Shown here piece after piece: positions 33,910-35,755 of a stretch of 35,755 bases of DNA (position 1 is the stretch's first letter; every line of letters starts with the position of its first letter). Under the pieces are notes generated by a model. The model ran no database searches. It saw only the letters and a program-made list of their open reading frames with translations, and was not told where the DNA came from. Source of the DNA: Chloroflexi bacterium ADurb.Bin180 (GTDB lineage: Bacteria > Chloroflexota > Anaerolineae > UBA2200); the NCBI GenBank assembly GCA_002070215.1, contig MWCV01000024.1:1-35755 (forward strand), given 5' to 3'. Made by a program: the position numbers and the translations under genes.

Positions 33910-35590
33910 AGAGGATGTCGTAGTGGTAGCCCTGCTCGGTCAGGAATAGCTGGCGCTTGGCGGCGCAATCCTGGTCGCGCGTGTCTCTGGTGACCAGGGA
34001 GTAGAAGTGGGCCAGGGTACCGCTGCGTTTGGGACGCAGGATCCGGCCGAGGCGCTGGGCTTCTTCCTGGCGCGAACCGAAGGTGCCCGAAATCTGAATG
34101 GCCACGTTCGCGTCGGGGAGGTCAATGGCAAAGTTGCCGACCTTGGAGACAATCAACCGTCGAATTGCGCCGGAACGGAACCGCTCGTAGAGCTCCTCAC
34201 GCTCTCGCACGGGGGTCTTGCCGGTGATGATGGGCAGCCCATAGCGCTCGGCTACTTGCAGCAGCTGGGTCCGATAGACGCCAATGATCAGGGTACTATC
34301 ATCAGCGTGCAGCGACAGCAGTTGTTCCAGAACCGCCAGCTTGCGCGGGTTCTCGGCAGCCACGCGATAGCGGTCGCGGTCGTCAGCGATGGCATAGTCC
34401 AGACGCAGCTCCTCGTCCAGGGCAACGCGCACCTCGTGACACTCGGCGGTGGCGATCCAGCCCTGGTGTTCGAGGTCCTTCCAAGGGGCGTCGTACCTCT
34501 TCGGACCAATCAACGAAAAGACATCGGTCTCCCGGCCGTCCTCACGGACCAGCGTAGCGGTCAGGCCCAGACGTCGGCGGGCCTGAATCTCAGCCGTGAC
34601 GCGAAAGACCGGTGCAGGGAGGAGGTGCACTTCGTCGTAGATGATGAGGCCCCAATCCTGCTGGTTGAACAGGGCAAAGTGCGGGTACTCGGCGTCCTCC
34701 GGCGCGGCATCGCCGTTTCGCGGCGCGTGATAGGTCATCATCTGATAAGTGCTGATGGTCACGGGGCGCACCTGTTTGCAGTCGCCCGTATACTCGCCGA
34801 TGTCCGCCGCCTTCAGGTCGGTCTTGTCCAGCAGCTCTGCCGCCCACTGACGAGCGGCGACGGTGTTGGTGGTGAGGATCAGCGTGGCACACTGGGCCCT
34901 GGCCATCACGGCCAGGCCAACGACCGTCTTGCCCGCACCGCAGGGGAGAACCACGACGCCGCTTCCCCCGCGCGATGTGCCGTTGGCGAAGAAGGCGGCC
35001 GCGGCGTCGGCTTGATACGCGCGCAGGGTGAGCGGCTGGCCGGACAGCGTAACCTGGCGAAGAGAGTGAGGCAGCGGAGCACCCTGGACGTAGCCGGCCA
35101 GGTCCTCGGCCGGGTAACCGATGGTCACGAGGGCCTGCTTCACGTGCCCGCGCCTCAGGGGGTCGATACGCAGCTTGAGCGGAGAGATGGCCTCGAGCAC
35201 AAACGGCAGCAGGCGCTTTTGCCGCGACAGCTCGGCCATCATGGCCAGGTCATCGGCCACCAGGAAGAGCTGGTCACCTTCGCGAATCAGCTTGACCCGG
35301 CCGTACCTGGCAACATAGTCACGAATGTCGCGGGTGATGTTTTCCGGCAGGGGGTACTTGCTGTACGCCCGCAGGCCGCTCACGATCGATTCCGCATCCA
35401 AACCCGAAGAGGCCGCATTCCACAAAGAGAGGGGGGTTATGCGGTAGGTGTGCACGTATTCGGGGCTCTTTTCCAACTCGGCAAAGCGGCAGAGCTGGTC
35501 GCGGGCAGCGGCGTAGAGAGGGTTGTCGACCTCGAGGAGCACTGTGCGGTCGCTCTGAACGATTATCGGGTTGCCAGATGAGTTACTCAC
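33878..35590 (-). CDS. XPB/Ssl2-type DNA repair helicase
   Basis: A 570-aa superfamily 2 helicase. Motifs: I PCGAGKT (216-222), II DEVH (319-322), III TATL (344-347), the XPB-specific RED (349-351), and VI QRLGRILR (512-519). The first 180 or so residues are the XPB N-terminal module (Helicase_C_3-like, IIVQSDRTVLLEV and VARYGRVKL) seen in many bacterial and archaeal XPBs. XPB unwinds or translocates on DNA in nucleotide excision repair and transcription in eukaryotes; the bacterial role is not settled. The start is GTG 35590, preceded only by a weak AGGT, about 43 bases from the predicted transcription start. It is the first of three overlapping or adjacent genes. Confidence 0.93.
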   Translation of the reverse strand: MSNSSGNPIIVQSDRTVLLEVDNPLYAAARDQLCRFAELEKSPEYVHTYRITPLSLWNAASSGLDAESIVSGLRAYSKYPLPENITRDIRDYVARYGRVKLIREGDQLFLVADDLAMMAELSRQKRLLPFVLEAISPLKLRIDPLRRGHVKQALVTIGYPAEDLAGYVQGAPLPHSLRQVTLSGQPLTLRAYQADAAAAFFANGTSRGGSGVVVLPCGAGKTVVGLAVMARAQCATLILTTNTVAARQWAAELLDKTDLKAADIGEYTGDCKQVRPVTISTYQMMTYHAPRNGDAAPEDAEYPHFALFNQQDWGLIIYDEVHLLPAPVFRVTAEIQARRRLGLTATLVREDGRETDVFSLIGPKRYDAPWKDLEHQGWIATAECHEVRVALDEELRLDYAIADDRDRYRVAAENPRKLAVLEQLLSLHADDSTLIIGVYRTQLLQVAERYGLPIITGKTPVREREELYERFRSGAIRRLIVSKVGNFAIDLPDANVAIQISGTFGSRQEEAQRLGRILRPKRSGTLAHFYSLVTRDTRDQDCAAKRQLFLTEQGYHYDILYEDEVPQLVH

Positions 35591-35639
35591 ACTGACCTAT
35601 CTGCCTCACGGAATCTAATTGCCGGGTAGGGGGCAGGGT

Positions 35640-35668
35640 ATTGTAACAAATCGATGCACTCGAGTCAA
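35640..35668 (-). promoter_or_regulatory. Promoter of the XPB operon
   Basis: On the minus strand TTGACT (35663-35668) and TACAAT (35640-35645) are 17 bases apart, one of the best promoters in the window. It predicts a leader of about 43 bases before the GTG at 35590. Confidence 0.8.
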
Positions 35669-35707
35669 GTGCCCTGCGGAGAGAGTGTTGAAAAACGACC
35701 TGGCGTT

Positions 35708-35736
35708 TTGTGTGCAGGCGGTGAATCCGGTACACT
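35708..35736 (+). promoter_or_regulatory. Candidate promoter for a gene beyond the window
   Basis: TTGTGT (35708-35713) and TACACT (35731-35736) are 17 bases apart on the plus strand, pointing out of the window and divergent from the XPB promoter. The target gene is not visible. Confidence 0.45.
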
Positions 35737-35755
35737 GGGTATGGTGCCACGGCGC

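Noticed and set aside
34007-35581. A 524-codon open frame on the plus strand opposite the XPB helicase
   Set aside because: It lies fully antisense to a gene with all helicase motifs. Long antisense frames are expected in GC-rich coding DNA, and its translation resembles no family and has no ribosome binding site.
35692-35709. AAAACG...CGTTTT inverted repeat considered as a bidirectional terminator
   Set aside because: The stem is short and A/T-based and lies between two outward-facing promoters, where no transcript should end unless from outside the window.

Overview
The window is GC-rich bacterial chromosomal DNA with tightly packed genes, many GTG/TTG starts and purine-rich ribosome binding sites. 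The gene mix suggests a member of the Chloroflexota (Anaerolineae-like): a T-box leader, an XPB helicase with Helicase_C_3-type partners, an archaeal-looking geranylgeranyl reductase, and a secreted protein with DUF5666-like repeats. This placement rests on gene content only; there is no rRNA or tRNA gene in the window. I see no CRISPR array, insertion sequence or prophage.

Layout. (1) 1-4319, plus strand: a T-box leader followed by trpB2, a class V aminotransferase and serA, a serine/phosphoserine and tryptophan unit. (2) 4316-7379, minus strand: folC, then an HPS/OMPDC-fold lyase-like protein and a slipin. (3) 7590-9652, minus strand: a short-chain polyprenyl (probably GGPP) synthase translationally coupled to type 2 IPP isomerase. 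(4) 9785-12432, plus strand: acyl carrier protein, a ferredoxin-geranylgeranyl-reductase fusion and a DegV protein. (5) 12450-15756: a divergent pair, a tyrosine-recombinase-fold protein that has lost most catalytic residues (minus) and an APC permease with universal-stress-protein domains (plus). (6) 15852-19145, plus strand: a metal-type ABC ATPase and permease, then a flavin amine oxidase ending at a strong terminator. (7) 19144-27980, plus strand: ATP-grasp ligase, GH31 glucosidase, C69 peptidase, DinB-like protein, inositol-phosphatase-like protein, esterase and a four-repeat secreted protein. (8) 28007-30158, plus strand: a PAS protein, a diacylglycerol-kinase-like lipid kinase and a PlsC acyltransferase. 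(9) 30210-35668, minus strand: an XPB helicase and two large proteins carrying recognisable relatives of the helicase's own N-terminal module.

Links between genes. SerA and the aminotransferase should make phosphoserine or serine, which a TrpB2-type synthase could condense with indole; the T-box ties the unit to tRNA charging. Idi, the GGPP-type synthase and the ferredoxin-linked reductase form a plausible route to saturated C20 isoprenoid chains. The lipid kinase and PlsC form an ordinary phospholipid pair. The XPB trio has its own strong promoter and overlapping genes, and is the best candidate for a poorly described multi-protein machine. The catalytically degenerate recombinase is the second.
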